Shown here piece after piece: positions 1 through 8,597 of a stretch of 64,000 nucleotides of DNA. Within the stretch, counting starts at the first letter, position 1. Every line of letters begins with the position of its first letter. The stretch is from Candidatus Ruthenibacterium merdavium (GTDB lineage: Bacteria; Bacillota; Clostridia; Oscillospirales; Ruminococcaceae), in contig DWWA01000037.1 in assembly GCA_019119935.1 (NCBI GenBank), forward strand, positions 51,752 to 115,751, in the 5' to 3' direction. A program made the position numbers and the translations under genes. The notes below the pieces were generated by a model that had not been told where the DNA came from, ran no database searches, and saw only the letters and a program-made list of their open reading frames with translations.

Positions 1-630
1 AATGGCGCTGATTGCAGCGCTTCTGTCCGGTTTTCCAAATACGGCACTGCCCGCTACAAGCACATCGGCGCCTGCGCGCACACATAAAGGAGCTGTGGCT
101 GCGTCAACGCCGCCATCCACTTCGATCATGAGCGTGCTGCCTGCCTTTTTTCTCAGCGCTTCAATTTTATCGAGCGCCGCAGGCATAAACTTCTGCCCGC
201 CGAAGCCCGGCTCTACACTCATCACCAGCACCATGTCGAGGCGGTCTAAATAGGGGTAAACCTGCTCAATCGGCGTTCCGGGCTTTACGGAAACAGCAGC
301 CTTGCAGCCCGCGGCGTGAATTGCCTCAATCGTTTGATCGGGATCGCTGTCGGATTCCAAATGGAATGCAATCAAATCTGCGCCGGCGCGCGCAAAGGCA
401 TCAATATACTCCAGCGGACGGCGAATCATTAAATGAACATCGTAAAAAGCATCCAACGCTTTGGAAAGACCCGCTAAAACGGGAATTCCAAGCGACAAAT
501 TCGGCACAAAGTCGCCGTCCATTACGTCGATATGGAGCCAATCCGCCCCTGCGTTCAACACATCGCGGCAATCCTGTGCCAAATAGGCGAAATCCGCCGA
601 AAGAATCGACGGTGCAATTTTCAAATTCAT
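1..630 (-). CDS. rpe: Ribulose-phosphate 3-epimerase, 3' end beyond window
   Basis: Interconverts ribulose-5-phosphate and xylulose-5-phosphate in the cytosolic pentose phosphate pathway. The gene is missing from the ORF track because it runs off the left edge. Translating the minus strand gives MNLKIAPSILSADFAYL, then the family landmarks HIDVMDGDFVPN, DVHLMI, MSVEPGFGGQ and EVDGG, in the usual order for this TIM-barrel metalloenzyme. About 210 codons are visible, so only the last few residues are lost (family length is about 220). The ATG at 630 is preceded by AGGAGG at a good distance. It has its own promoter and a leader of about 200 nt. The identification is secure. Confidence 0.95.
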   Translation of the reverse strand, partial: MNLKIAPSILSADFAYLAQDCRDVLNAGADWLHIDVMDGDFVPNLSLGIPVLAGLSKALDAFYDVHLMIRRPLEYIDAFARAGADLIAFHLESDSDPDQTIEAIHAAGCKAAVSVKPGTPIEQVYPYLDRLDMVLVMSVEPGFGGQKFMPAALDKIEALRKKAGSTLMIEVDGGVDAATAPLCVRAGADVLVAGSAVFGKPDRSAAISAI

Positions 631-844
631 GGTTAACACCTCCTGTGAACCATTTGCTCTCAGCAGCATCGGCTGCGTATGAAAGTTTCTTTGTTTTCAA
701 CGCAATATCTCATCGTTTGGGCCAATTGGCAAAGCGACGGACTGCGCGCCGAAGCCTTCTGCACTTACATTCTGCCGGAATGGCGTGCCTTGTTCCGGCC
801 CTGCCCGCAGCAGTCATGCGCTATTGCGCTGAAAGAGCGTTTGA
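629..844 (-). promoter_or_regulatory. Structured 5' leader of rpe
   Basis: This stretch carries no credible gene. In the rpe mRNA two structures stand out. One is a strong stem-loop (774-799) with GCCGGAA pairing to TTCCGGC and a nested GGC/GCC. The other is an inverted repeat around the start site (629-653), where ATGGTT pairs with AACCAT; this places AGGAGG in the loop and the start codon in the stem. It does not match a riboswitch class I know. Translational control is an inference. Confidence 0.4.
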
Positions 845-850
845 ATGTTC

Positions 851-879
851 AGTATACTACAAAATGGCAAAAAAATCAA
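851..879 (-). promoter_or_regulatory. Predicted sigma-A promoter of rpe
   Basis: On the minus strand TTGATT and TATACT are separated by 17 nt. Transcription would start near 844 and give a leader of about 200 nt before rpe. Confidence 0.6.
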
Positions 880-900
880 AAGCCACCCGGAAATTCTTCC

Positions 901-2388
901 TTAAAAGGATGCCCGTATCTCTTTGCTGTACTTCTTTCTTTCGGGCTTTTCCCCGGCGGGCAGCGTAAAGAAAAATTCGCAATATTCATCTTCTTCGCTT
1001 TCCACCCAGATCTGCCCGCCCGAAAGCTGAATCAAAACTTTACAAATATGAAGCCCTAAGCCGCTGCCGGTTGTGTTCAGACCTCGGCTCTTGTCCTCTT
1101 TATAAAAACGGTCAAATACATATTCAAGGGAATCCGGTGCAATTCCTTTGCCGGTGTTGCGAATCGACACTGTCACCATTCCCTTTGTTTTCATGCTGTC
1201 CACACTGAACGAAATTTCCCCTTCGGACGGTGTAAACTTAATGGCATTGTCTAAGATATTATAGATGACCTGATGCACTAAATCTTGATCTGCGTTGACA
1301 ATGGTGCGCACAGGCGCAAAACCTGCCAGACGGATCTTTTTTTCTTTTAAGCGCTGCTCGGCTGAAAAAACCGCACTCGTCAGGCTCTCCCAAATGTCAT
1401 AGGGCGCGGCATTCGGCTGATACTCGCCCGCTTCGAGCTTTGTGATGTCCAGCATATTTTTTACAAGGCGCGTTAAGCGGCCCGCTTCGTTAGACACAAT
1501 CTCCAAATAATGGCGGTAATCGTCCTGCGGAATGGTTCCGTCGAGCATGCCGTCAATAAAGCCTTTGATGCTGGTCATCGGCGTGCGAAGCTCATGCGCA
1601 ATATTTCCCATAAAACTCCTGCGGGAAGTATCGGTTCTCTCCAAGCTTTGAGCCATATTGTTAAACTGTATCGCTACCGCGGCGAGCTCATCATCGCCCT
1701 CAACGGGTACACGCGCGGAAAAATCGCCGCTGCCGAACTTTCCGGCAGCCTCCGCAAGGCGGCGAAGCGGCGTGGTCAATCTCGAAGTCATCACAATGGA
1801 GATAACACTCGACACCATGAGCATCAATCCGGCCGAGAGCAAAAAGGTAGAAAACAAATTTGCCAAAAACTCCGCCATCGTATCGGCATCCGCTGTGGCA
1901 AATACATATCCCGTTAAATCGCCGTCAATGCGCACAGGCTTTCCGGCAATGTACGAGCGCACGGGCAGCAGGCCGTCGAGCGTTCCCATCTGCGTATAGC
2001 GTCCGTGATTGTAGGCGCCCGAAACCGCTTTTTCCGGCAAGTAAGCATCAATATAATACTCTTCAATGTATTCTACCGGGTCTTTTGTGCTTCCCAAAAC
2101 AATGCGCCCGTAGACATCCGTCACAAAAATGTTGTTATCCGAAGCGCGGGCCGTCAGCGTAATCTCACGGTTCGTCAGCGCGCGCGCCTCGGTGTCATTT
2201 AAATGATCAGCCTGAACCTCCTGTAAAATCTGGATGGTATTATCCACTGTCAAAAGTAAGTCCCGGTCACTCTGCGCACGGAAAAACACCATTGACAGGT
2301 ACATTTGAATAAAGCCCATCAGCGCAGTGCTCGCAATCAGCAAAAGCGCCGTAGCGTAAAAATAACGTGTCGTAATACTCTTGCGCAC
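901..2388 (-). CDS. Two-component sensor histidine kinase
   Basis: Membrane-bound sensor that autophosphorylates on histidine and passes phosphate to the response regulator encoded just upstream. It has a membrane segment near residues 8-30, an extracellular sensor region to about 175, a second segment near 180-200, a HAMP linker, the HisKA motif AHELRTP with His265, and a HATPase domain with the N-box (YNILDNAIKF), NTGKGI and GSGLGLH. At 495 aa it is a full-length kinase. The start is GTG with GGGAGG 7 nt upstream. The signal sensed cannot be read from the sequence; the layout resembles PhoR/CzcS-like kinases. Confidence 0.9.
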   Translation of the reverse strand: MRKSITTRYFYATALLLIASTALMGFIQMYLSMVFFRAQSDRDLLLTVDNTIQILQEVQADHLNDTEARALTNREITLTARASDNNIFVTDVYGRIVLGSTKDPVEYIEEYYIDAYLPEKAVSGAYNHGRYTQMGTLDGLLPVRSYIAGKPVRIDGDLTGYVFATADADTMAEFLANLFSTFLLSAGLMLMVSSVISIVMTSRLTTPLRRLAEAAGKFGSGDFSARVPVEGDDELAAVAIQFNNMAQSLERTDTSRRSFMGNIAHELRTPMTSIKGFIDGMLDGTIPQDDYRHYLEIVSNEAGRLTRLVKNMLDITKLEAGEYQPNAAPYDIWESLTSAVFSAEQRLKEKKIRLAGFAPVRTIVNADQDLVHQVIYNILDNAIKFTPSEGEISFSVDSMKTKGMVTVSIRNTGKGIAPDSLEYVFDRFYKEDKSRGLNTTGSGLGLHICKVLIQLSGGQIWVESEEDEYCEFFFTLPAGEKPERKKYSKEIRASF

Positions 2389-2419
2389 GGCACGGCCTCC
2401 CTTTGCTCTTTGGGGTATC

Positions 2420-2453
2420 TTCCGGCTGCAATAGTTTCCTATTGCAGCCGGAA
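2420..2453 (-). other. Perfect 15-bp intercistronic hairpin
   Basis: TTCCGGCTGCAATAG is followed by a 4-nt loop and its exact complement. It lies between the regulator stop and the kinase ribosome binding site. No T-run follows it on the minus strand, so it does not look like an ordinary terminator. An RNA-stabilising or processing element that sets the regulator:kinase ratio is possible. Confidence 0.5.
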
Positions 2454-2476
2454 AAACAAATTTTTCTCGTCGGTGC

Positions 2477-3163
<687 letters not shown>

Positions 3164-3321
3164 GCCAAAACCTCCTTAACAAGGCGGTGCAAACCGCTCT
3201 TTTTTTTTCGTTCCTGCTCGATATCGCATTTAATGCAACACTTATTCTATTTTATTATAGCGGATAAATATGGATAAAAAAAGCCCTTGTCAGTTTTTTT
3301 ACGAAAAAACAAAACGGGTCA

Positions 3322-3350
3322 TTGCTTCTGCACCGCGTTTCTTGTATAAT
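3322..3350 (+). promoter_or_regulatory. Promoter of candidate small RNA
   Basis: TTGCTT and a perfect TATAAT are separated by 17 nt. The predicted start is near 3357. No open reading frame with a ribosome binding site follows before two terminator-like hairpins. Confidence 0.65.
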
Positions 3351-3356
3351 GGTTGC

Positions 3357-3484
3357 GGAATAGCCTTTGTTCTTCAAGGGATATTTTGCCGGCGGTGCGC
3401 TTTGCGGGAACCTATGCGCCCGTCCGGCGTTCTTTTTTTATTTCATCGGGATGGTGCGGCAAAAGCCGCCCTCCCGATTTTTTG
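3357..3484 (+). ncRNA. Candidate small RNA with three hairpins
   Basis: A predicted transcript of about 80-130 nt. Hairpin 1 is CCTTTG/CAAGGG with a TTCTT loop. Hairpin 2 (3388-3428) is a long GC stem with two single-base bulges, followed by a T-run (TTCTTTTTTT). Hairpin 3 (3446-3477) pairs TCGGGA, GG and GCGGC with their complements around an AAAA loop, followed by six T. The two tandem hairpin/T-run units look like terminators. It could be a stand-alone regulator, or a leader whose read-through reaches perR. It does not match 6S, SRP, tmRNA, RNase P or T-box patterns as far as I can judge by eye. Confidence 0.5.
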
Positions 3485-3576
3485 TTTTTACAGTTTTCGC
3501 CTTTTCTGACAAGGCACATGTCCTTTTATTTTTGCAAAAACATGTTGCTTTTTCATGCAAAATTCCTAAAAACACC

Positions 3577-3604
3577 TTGCTTTTTTCTTTTGCTGCGATA
3601 TAAT
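3577..3604 (+). promoter_or_regulatory. Promoter of the perR-like gene
   Basis: TTGCTT and TATAAT are separated by 16 nt. The palindromic operator begins two bases after the -10 box. Confidence 0.65.
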
Positions 3605-3606
3605 AT

Positions 3607-3625
3607 TTTTAGAATTATTCTAAAA
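3607..3625 (+). promoter_or_regulatory. Palindromic operator, PerR-box-like
   Basis: A perfect 9-1-9 inverted repeat, TTTTAGAAT-T-ATTCTAAAA, spans the predicted transcription start. It closely resembles the AT-rich PerR/Fur box (TTATAATnATTATAA type). The natural reading is autorepression of perR-hydA by the PerR-like product. Confidence 0.7.
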
Positions 3626-3662
3626 TTTTTAATTTTTTAGGATTATTTATAATGGAAATGAC

Positions 3663-4076
3663 ATGAAGAAGTACCGCGTAAAAATTCAAGAAATCATAGA
3701 AAATTCCCACAGCCATCTAACGGCAGAAGAGGTTTTCCGCCTGCTGCGCGAAACCTTTCCGCAGGTGGTGCGCGCTACGGTTTACAACAATCTGAACGCC
3801 TTGTGCGAAGCCGGCCTCGTTCGCAAAGTTTCTGTGCAAGGTATGCCCGACCGATACGACCGCATCCGAAGGCACGACTACCTTGTATGCAAAGCGTGCG
3901 GACGCCTTGTAGATTTGGATCTGTCCGATTTGACCCACCAGCTTCAAAGGCAAGTGTCCGTGCCGTTCTTATCCTATGATTTAAAATTGGTTTACCTGTG
4001 TGAACAGTGTCAAAAAAAGAGAAATGAAGGTGACGGAATTGAATCATCTCCCCCTGTCGGTCCGCGTTCCCATTGA
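3663..4076 (+). CDS. PerR/Fur-family peroxide-responsive repressor
   Basis: Metal-dependent repressor of the Fur superfamily. The N-terminal winged helix (about residues 1-75) contains [12 protein letters not shown] and [19 protein letters not shown], the Fur recognition helix. The C-terminal part carries [15 protein letters not shown] and CEQC, so both CxxC pairs of the structural zinc site and a histidine expected in the regulatory site are present. This pattern favours PerR over iron-sensing Fur. At 137 aa it is normal length, but the tail after CEQCQKK is read from DNA that also encodes the hydrogenase N-terminus (53-nt overlap, other frame). Only a weak GGA precedes the ATG. With the operator and the rubrerythrin downstream, a peroxide sensor is the best reading. 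Confidence 0.85.
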   Translation: MKKYRVKIQEIIENSHSHLTAEEVFRLLRETFPQVVRATVYNNLNALCEAGLVRKVSVQGMPDRYDRIRRHDYLVCKACGRLVDLDLSDLTHQLQRQVSVPFLSYDLKLVYLCEQCQKKRNEGDGIESSPPVGPRSH

Positions 4077-6156
4077 ACCGGACAACCCCAGCATTCTGCG
4101 CTTAGAGGACAAATGCATCAAGTGCGGCATGTGCAAAGAAGCCTGTACCAACCTCATGGCAGTGCACGGCAGCTATACCTTTGCGCAAACCGACGGGCAC
4201 GCCGTTTGTATCTATTGCGGCCAGTGTGCAAACGCCTGTCCGGTAGACAGCATTGTGGAGCGCGACGAAACCCCGGCCGTGAGCGCTGCCATTGCCGACC
4301 CGGAAAAGGTTGTCATTGTCAGCACCTCTCCTTCGGTGCGCGCCGCCTTGGGCGAAGAATTCGGCATGGAGCCGGGCGCGTTTGTCGAGGGCAAAATGGT
4401 GGCGCTTCTGCGCGCACTCGGCGTTGATTATGTGCTTGACACCAACTTTGCCGCCGACTTGACCATCGTAGAAGAAGCGTCTGAATTGGTGCGCCGGCTG
4501 ACAAAGCACGACCGCCCTGTGCCCCAGTTTACAAGCTGCTGCCCGGCGTGGGTTCACTTTGCAGAAACGTACGCCCCGGAAATTCTGCCCCATCTGTCCA
4601 CGGCGAAAAGCCCCATCGGCATGCAGGGTGCTACGGTCAAAACGTATTTCGCTCAGAAAATGGGCATTGCTCCGGAAAAGATTGTCCACGTTGCGCTCAC
4701 CCCGTGTACCGCCAAAAAATTTGAAATTCGCCGCGAAGAAATGCACGCGGCTGCCGACTATCACGGCATCGAAGGCATGCGCGACACCGACGCCGTCATC
4801 ACCACGCGCGAATTGGCACGCTGGGCAAAACAAGCCGAAATCCGCTGGGATGCGTTGGAAGATTCCGCTTACGATTCGCTGATGGGACGTTCTTCCGGCG
4901 CGGGCGTTATTTTCGGAAATACCGGCGGCGTCATGGAAGCTGCTTTGCGCACAGCTTATGAGTACATTACCGGCAGCCCCGCACCCGATACATTGTACGA
5001 CTTGCAGCCTGTCCGCGGCTATGAGGGCGTGCGCGAAGCCAGCTTGTCTATTGGCGGCCTTACGGTCAACGTTGCGGTTGTTTACGGCACAGCGAACGCC
5101 AAAAAACTGCTGCACAGCATCAAAGCGGGCGAAAAGCAGTACCACTTCATCGAAGTGATGGCTTGCCCCGGCGGCTGCATCGGCGGCGGCGGTCAGCCGA
5201 AAAACTTTGCGCGCAATGCCGATCAAACACGTCAAAGCCGTATTGCGGCGCTCTATCGCCGCGACGCCGGAATGTCTGTGCGCAAGAGCCACGAAAATCC
5301 GGACATCAAAGCGGTGTACGAACAGTTCTATAAAGAGCCGCTCAGCGAGCTGGCAGAAAAAATGTTACATACCATGTACACCGATCACAGCGATATTTTG
5401 AAAAAAGGCCCCGCGCCGGCTCAAGCGGAAAGAACTGCTGAAACGGCGTCGGTATCAACATTTGAAAAACAGAAAGGAGCAGTCACAATGACTCAATGGA
5501 AATGCACAATCTGCGGTTATATTCACGAGGGAGAAACGCTGCCTGCCGACTTTGTATGTCCGCGCTGCAAACAGCCCGCCTCCGTTTTTGAAAAAGTGGA
5601 GCAGGCTGCGGCACCGGCCGCCAACCGCTACGCAGGCACACAGACGGAAAAGAATCTGATGGCCGCTTTTGCGGGTGAATCTCAGGCACGCAACAAATAC
5701 ACTTATTTCTCTTCCATCGCTCAAAAGGAAGGCTATGAGCAAATTGCAGCTTTGTTTCTGAAAACGGCTGAAAACGAAAAGGCGCATGCAAGACTGTGGT
5801 TTGAGGAGCTCAACGGTGTCGGCAATACCGCCGAAAATCTTCTGCATGCCGCTGAGGGCGAAAATTATGAGTGGACGGATATGTACGACGAGTTTGCGAA
5901 AACCGCCGAGCAGGAAGGCTTTACCGAATTGGCCGCAAAATTCCGTCTGGTTGCCGCAATTGAAAAGCACCACGAAGAACGTTACCGCGCATTGCTCCGC
6001 AACGTAGAAACGGCGCAGGTATTTGAGAAAAGCGAAGTCAAAGTGTGGGAATGCCGTAACTGCGGCCATATTGTGGTAGGCACCTGCGCACCCGAAGTCT
6101 GCCCCACCTGCCTGTACTCGAAAAGCTATTTTGAGCTGAACTGCGAAAATTACTAA
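4024..6156 (+). CDS. [FeFe] hydrogenase fused to reverse rubrerythrin
   Basis: About residues 1-470 form a monomeric [FeFe] hydrogenase. Two [4Fe-4S] ferredoxin motifs ([22 protein letters not shown]) precede the H-cluster signatures TSCCPAW, TPCTAKK and [12 protein letters not shown]. After a short linker comes a rubredoxin-like CTICGY...CPRC, a ferritin-like di-iron domain ([23 protein letters not shown]) and a second CRNCG...CPTC site. Hydrogen oxidation and peroxide reduction could thus sit on one chain. The first ATG in the ORF track is 4000; 4024 gives the usual [11 protein letters not shown] start. A strong AAAGGAG lies 8 nt before an in-frame ATG at 5488, so a separate rubrerythrin may also be made. 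The L2 motif has Thr where many catalytic hydrogenases have Met. Confidence 0.9.
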   Translation: MKVTELNHLPLSVRVPIEPDNPSILRLEDKCIKCGMCKEACTNLMAVHGSYTFAQTDGHAVCIYCGQCANACPVDSIVERDETPAVSAAIADPEKVVIVSTSPSVRAALGEEFGMEPGAFVEGKMVALLRALGVDYVLDTNFAADLTIVEEASELVRRLTKHDRPVPQFTSCCPAWVHFAETYAPEILPHLSTAKSPIGMQGATVKTYFAQKMGIAPEKIVHVALTPCTAKKFEIRREEMHAAADYHGIEGMRDTDAVITTRELARWAKQAEIRWDALEDSAYDSLMGRSSGAGVIFGNTGGVMEAALRTAYEYITGSPAPDTLYDLQPVRGYEGVREASLSIGGLTVNVAVVYGTANAKKLLHSIKAGEKQYHFIEVMACPGGCIGGGGQPKNFARNADQTRQSRIAALYRRDAGMSVRKSHENPDIKAVYEQFYKEPLSELAEKMLHTMYTDHSDILKKGPAPAQAERTAETASVSTFEKQKGAVTMTQWKCTICGYIHEGETLPADFVCPRCKQPASVFEKVEQAAAPAANRYAGTQTEKNLMAAFAGESQARNKYTYFSSIAQKEGYEQIAALFLKTAENEKAHARLWFEELNGVGNTAENLLHAAEGENYEWTDMYDEFAKTAEQEGFTELAAKFRLVAAIEKHHEERYRALLRNVETAQVFEKSEVKVWECRNCGHIVVGTCAPEVCPTCLYSKSYFELNCENY
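5473..6156 (+). CDS. Possible internal start: stand-alone reverse rubrerythrin
   Basis: Within the fusion gene an AAAGGAG sits 8 nt upstream of ATG 5488, in the same frame. Translation from there gives [15 protein letters not shown] and a complete reverse rubrerythrin of about 222 aa: N-terminal rubredoxin, di-iron four-helix domain, C-terminal rubredoxin-like site. Such proteins act as NADH- or rubredoxin-dependent peroxidases in clostridia. The arrangement suggests two adjacent genes that merged by loss of the hydrogenase stop codon. The interval given starts at the ribosome binding site. Whether both forms exist in the cell is inference. Confidence 0.6.
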   Translation, partial: KGAVTMTQWKCTICGYIHEGETLPADFVCPRCKQPASVFEKVEQAAAPAANRYAGTQTEKNLMAAFAGESQARNKYTYFSSIAQKEGYEQIAALFLKTAENEKAHARLWFEELNGVGNTAENLLHAAEGENYEWTDMYDEFAKTAEQEGFTELAAKFRLVAAIEKHHEERYRALLRNVETAQVFEKSEVKVWECRNCGHIVVGTCAPEVCPTCLYSKSYFELNCENY

Positions 6157-6210
6157 GCTTTGCCCGGCGTTATTTAAAATCTAAAATCGTTCTAAAATCC
6201 TTTTTGCTTT

Positions 6211-6250
6211 GCCGCACCGCCTTTTCCTTTCGAAATGCGGTGCGGTTTTT
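6211..6250 (+). terminator. Terminator of perR-hydA
   Basis: CCGCACCGC pairs with GCGGTGCGG across a 16-nt loop, followed by five T. Confidence 0.85.
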
Positions 6251-6313
6251 GATTGACTGATTGAAACCCTTGCCGCGCCCTGCGAAATGATGCCTCCGGC
6301 TTTCGGAAAAAAC

Positions 6314-6342
6314 TTGAGCCGATGCACAAAACCTGCTATAAT
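6314..6342 (+). promoter_or_regulatory. Promoter of ychF
   Basis: TTGAGC and TATAAT are separated by 17 nt; start near 6349, about 140 nt before the gene. Confidence 0.7.
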
Positions 6343-6353
6343 GTATATGTTAT

Positions 6354-6388
6354 GCACAACCCTTTCCCTTCGCGGGAAAGGGTTGTGC
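6354..6388 (+). other. 15-bp hairpin at the 5' end of the ychF mRNA
   Basis: GCACAACCCTTTCCC pairs perfectly with GGGAAAGGGTTGTGC around TTCGC. It begins about 5 nt after the predicted start and has no T-run after it, so it looks like a 5' stabiliser or protein-binding element rather than a terminator. Confidence 0.55.
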
Positions 6389-6436
6389 GCTGAAAGCGCA
6401 AATTCTCTTTTGCAGCCAAACGGGCAAGGAGGACTT

Positions 6437-6493
6437 TTGCATATTTTAACGAATTTGTATCAGCCAAATTTTAAGGAGAGAGTACACCCATGA
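6437..6493 (+). CDS. Possible 18-aa leader peptide coupled to ychF
   Basis: AAGGAGG at 6426-6432 is followed 4 nt later by TTG, opening an 18-codon frame ([18 protein letters not shown]) whose TGA overlaps the ychF ATG. Translational coupling is possible. The spacing is short and the start is TTG, so the AAGGAGG may be fortuitous. Confidence 0.25.
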   Translation: MHILTNLYQPNFKERVHP

Positions 6494-7599
6494 AATTAGG
6501 TATCGTAGGCTTGCCCAACGTGGGCAAGAGCACCCTGTTTAACGCCATTACCAACGCCGGGGCAGGCGCAGCCAACTACCCGTTTTGCACCATTGAGCCG
6601 AATGTCGGCGTCGTTCCCGTTCCGGACGCGCGCCTCGATAAGCTGGCAGAAATTTGGGATACCGACAAAAAAACGCCTGCTATTGTCGAGTTTGTTGATA
6701 TTGCGGGCTTGGTGAAGGGCGCATCCAAAGGCGAGGGCCTTGGCAATAAATTTCTGGGCAATATCCGCGAGTGCGACGCCATCGTGCACGTCGTGCGCTG
6801 TTTTGACGGCACGGATATCGTTCACGTCGACGGCAGCGTTGACCCCATCCGCGACATCGAAACAATTGATACCGAGCTGATTCTCAGCGATTTGGAAGCC
6901 GTGCAAAACCGTTTGACCCGCTTTGCCAAAGCCGCCAAAACAGGCGATAAAAAGGCCGCCGCCTCGGCCGCGTGGCTCACGGAGCTGGAAACGCATCTCA
7001 GCGAGGGCAAAAACGCCCGCACCTTTGATTTTGAAAGTTTAGACGACGACCAAAGCACGCTGGTGCGCGAGCTTGGCCTGCTGACGGCAAAGCCGATTAT
7101 CTACGCCGCCAACATGAGCGAGGACGACCTGATGGGCGGCATGGAAAACAACCCCCACTACCACACCGTGAAAGACTTGGCGGAAAAAGAAGGCGCAGAG
7201 TGCATTCCCATCTGCGCGAAAACAGAGGAAGATATTGCCGATTATTCCCCCGAGGAAAAAAAGGAATTTCTGGCAGAAATGGGCATCGAGGCCACCGGTC
7301 TTGACAACCTGATTAAAGCAGGTTACCATCTGCTGGGCCTCATTTCCTATTTGACCGACGGCAAAAAAGAGTGCCGTGCATGGACGATTCGCCGCGGCAC
7401 CAAAGCGCCGCAGGCGGCCGGAAAAATTCACTCTGATTTCGAGCGCGGCTTTATCCGCGCCAGTGTTGTGGCCTATGACGACTTTGCCGCATGCGATTTC
7501 AATATGCAGACCGTTAAATCAAAAGGCTTGCAGCGCACTGAGGGCAAAGAGTACGTCGTGCAGGACGGCGACATTATTGAATTTTTGTTCAATGTTTAA
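6490..7599 (+). CDS. ychF: Redox-regulated ATPase YchF
   Basis: Obg-family P-loop NTPase that prefers ATP and associates with ribosomes; in other bacteria it affects stress responses and translation initiation choice. Residues 1-270 form the G domain with the Walker [10 protein letters not shown], the switch region [17 protein letters not shown] and the altered G4 motif AANMSEDD. The C-terminal TGS domain ends in [15 protein letters not shown], which is characteristic of the family. At 369 aa the length is typical. AAGGAGAG precedes the ATG. mtnN follows after 57 nt without a terminator, so the two are probably co-transcribed. Confidence 0.97.
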   Translation: MKLGIVGLPNVGKSTLFNAITNAGAGAANYPFCTIEPNVGVVPVPDARLDKLAEIWDTDKKTPAIVEFVDIAGLVKGASKGEGLGNKFLGNIRECDAIVHVVRCFDGTDIVHVDGSVDPIRDIETIDTELILSDLEAVQNRLTRFAKAAKTGDKKAAASAAWLTELETHLSEGKNARTFDFESLDDDQSTLVRELGLLTAKPIIYAANMSEDDLMGGMENNPHYHTVKDLAEKEGAECIPICAKTEEDIADYSPEEKKEFLAEMGIEATGLDNLIKAGYHLLGLISYLTDGKKECRAWTIRRGTKAPQAAGKIHSDFERGFIRASVVAYDDFAACDFNMQTVKSKGLQRTEGKEYVVQDGDIIEFLFNV

Positions 7600-7656
7600 G
7601 GCTGCTTCACCGCGTTGCGGCGCATCGGTTGATTTGCAAAAACAAAGGAGTTCATT

Positions 7657-8343
7657 ATGAAAAAAATCGGTTTGATGGGTGCAATGAAAGATGAAATTGC
7701 GCCTTTGTACGAAGCTATGACCGACCACCGCGAGGAAACCGTAGGCGGTGTGGTCTTTTATGAAGGTGTGTTAGACGGAAAAGACGTGGTTCTTTGCTGT
7801 GCCGGAATGGGCAAAGCACAGGCCGCCGCCGCTACCCAGCTTCTTTGCTCTCACTTTTGCGTGGATGCCGTGCTTTTTTCCGGCATTGCCGGCAACATGA
7901 CTTCAAAAGTAAGCGTAGGCGATGTAATCATCGGAAAAACGCTTGTCTATCACGACGGCGAGCCGCGCATGTTCGCGGAAACAGCTCCCTTTTTGCAGGA
8001 GTTTGCCAGCGATGAAAAGCTGATTGCCGCCGCATCTGCCGCATGTGAGGAAAACGGCATCCGTCACATTGTGGGCAAAATTGCAACGGGTGACTGCTTT
8101 GTGGGCGACAGCGCGACGAAAAACAGCATCGCGGCAAAATGTGCGCCCGACTGCGTGGAAATGGAGGGCGCGGCTGTTGCCCACATTGCGGCCAAAAACG
8201 GCGTTCCCTTCGTCATTCTCCGCGCGATGAGCGATGACGCCGATGAAGAAGGTTTTGAAAAACTGGTCGGCAAACCGTTTGACATCAGCGATTATTGCCG
8301 CACCGCGGCGAAAATCAGCCGCTCGCTGATTGCCCGGCTGTAA
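7657..8343 (+). CDS. mtnN: 5'-methylthioadenosine/S-adenosylhomocysteine nucleosidase
   Basis: Hydrolyses MTA and SAH to adenine and the thio-ribose, clearing products of SAM-dependent reactions and feeding methionine salvage. The protein has the family opening IGLMGAMKDEIAPL, the GMGKAQAA and SGIAGNM glycine-rich segments, the active-site VEMEGAAVAHIA (purine/ribose binding glutamates) and the catalytic SDDADEE near the C-terminus. At 228 aa it is standard length. AAAGGAG lies 7 nt before the ATG. It is the second gene of the ychF transcript and is closed by the terminator that follows. Confidence 0.96.
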   Translation: MKKIGLMGAMKDEIAPLYEAMTDHREETVGGVVFYEGVLDGKDVVLCCAGMGKAQAAAATQLLCSHFCVDAVLFSGIAGNMTSKVSVGDVIIGKTLVYHDGEPRMFAETAPFLQEFASDEKLIAAASAACEENGIRHIVGKIATGDCFVGDSATKNSIAAKCAPDCVEMEGAAVAHIAAKNGVPFVILRAMSDDADEEGFEKLVGKPFDISDYCRTAAKISRSLIARL

Positions 8344-8403
8344 AGCATGTGCCGTGCGCAATCCTAAGCAGGCTCATATTGCATAAAAACAGATAAAATC
8401 AAC

Positions 8404-8459
8404 AAAAGCCATGGAAAAAATCCAGGGGTTTTCCCATATTTTTTCTATGGCTTTTTTTG
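8404..8459 (+). terminator. Terminator of ychF-mtnN
   Basis: AAAGCCAT-g-GAAAAAAT pairs with ATTTTTTC-t-ATGGCTTT, ending in a run of seven T. The arms are AT-rich on both sides, so it may work in both directions. Confidence 0.85.
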
Positions 8460-8597
8460 TTTAAAAAGCGTATGATAGAGTTACGGGAGTTTTCCCGTAC
8501 GTTTGCTTGTTTTTTGTTTTGTGTCAACGGCATGTCCGCGTACGCTGCTGATTGCCGCCGCGGAATGTGCCCCGGGAAAGAAAGGACGTTGTTTCCA

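Larger units (their letters stand above)
3164..3662. other. Long intergenic region with sRNA and perR control sites
   Basis: No protein gene is supported here; the listed ORFs have no ribosome binding sites or recognisable products. The stretch holds the leader and likely promoter of the response regulator on the minus strand (a TATAAT lies at 3255-3260 with a poor -35). On the plus strand it holds the candidate small RNA and the perR promoter and operator, described separately. Confidence 0.6.

Noticed and set aside
321-968. Plus-strand 215-aa ORF over rpe and its leader
   Set aside because: It is antisense to rpe, has no ribosome binding site and its protein is arginine-rich shadow sequence.
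3182-3210. GCGGT-GCAA-ACCGC hairpin followed by a T-run on the plus strand
   Set aside because: It has only five or six pairs and no plus-strand gene before it; more likely part of the response regulator leader.
4102-5292. Minus-strand 396-aa ORF inside the hydrogenase gene
   Set aside because: It is a shadow of the GC-rich hydrogenase frame; no start site and no recognisable domain.
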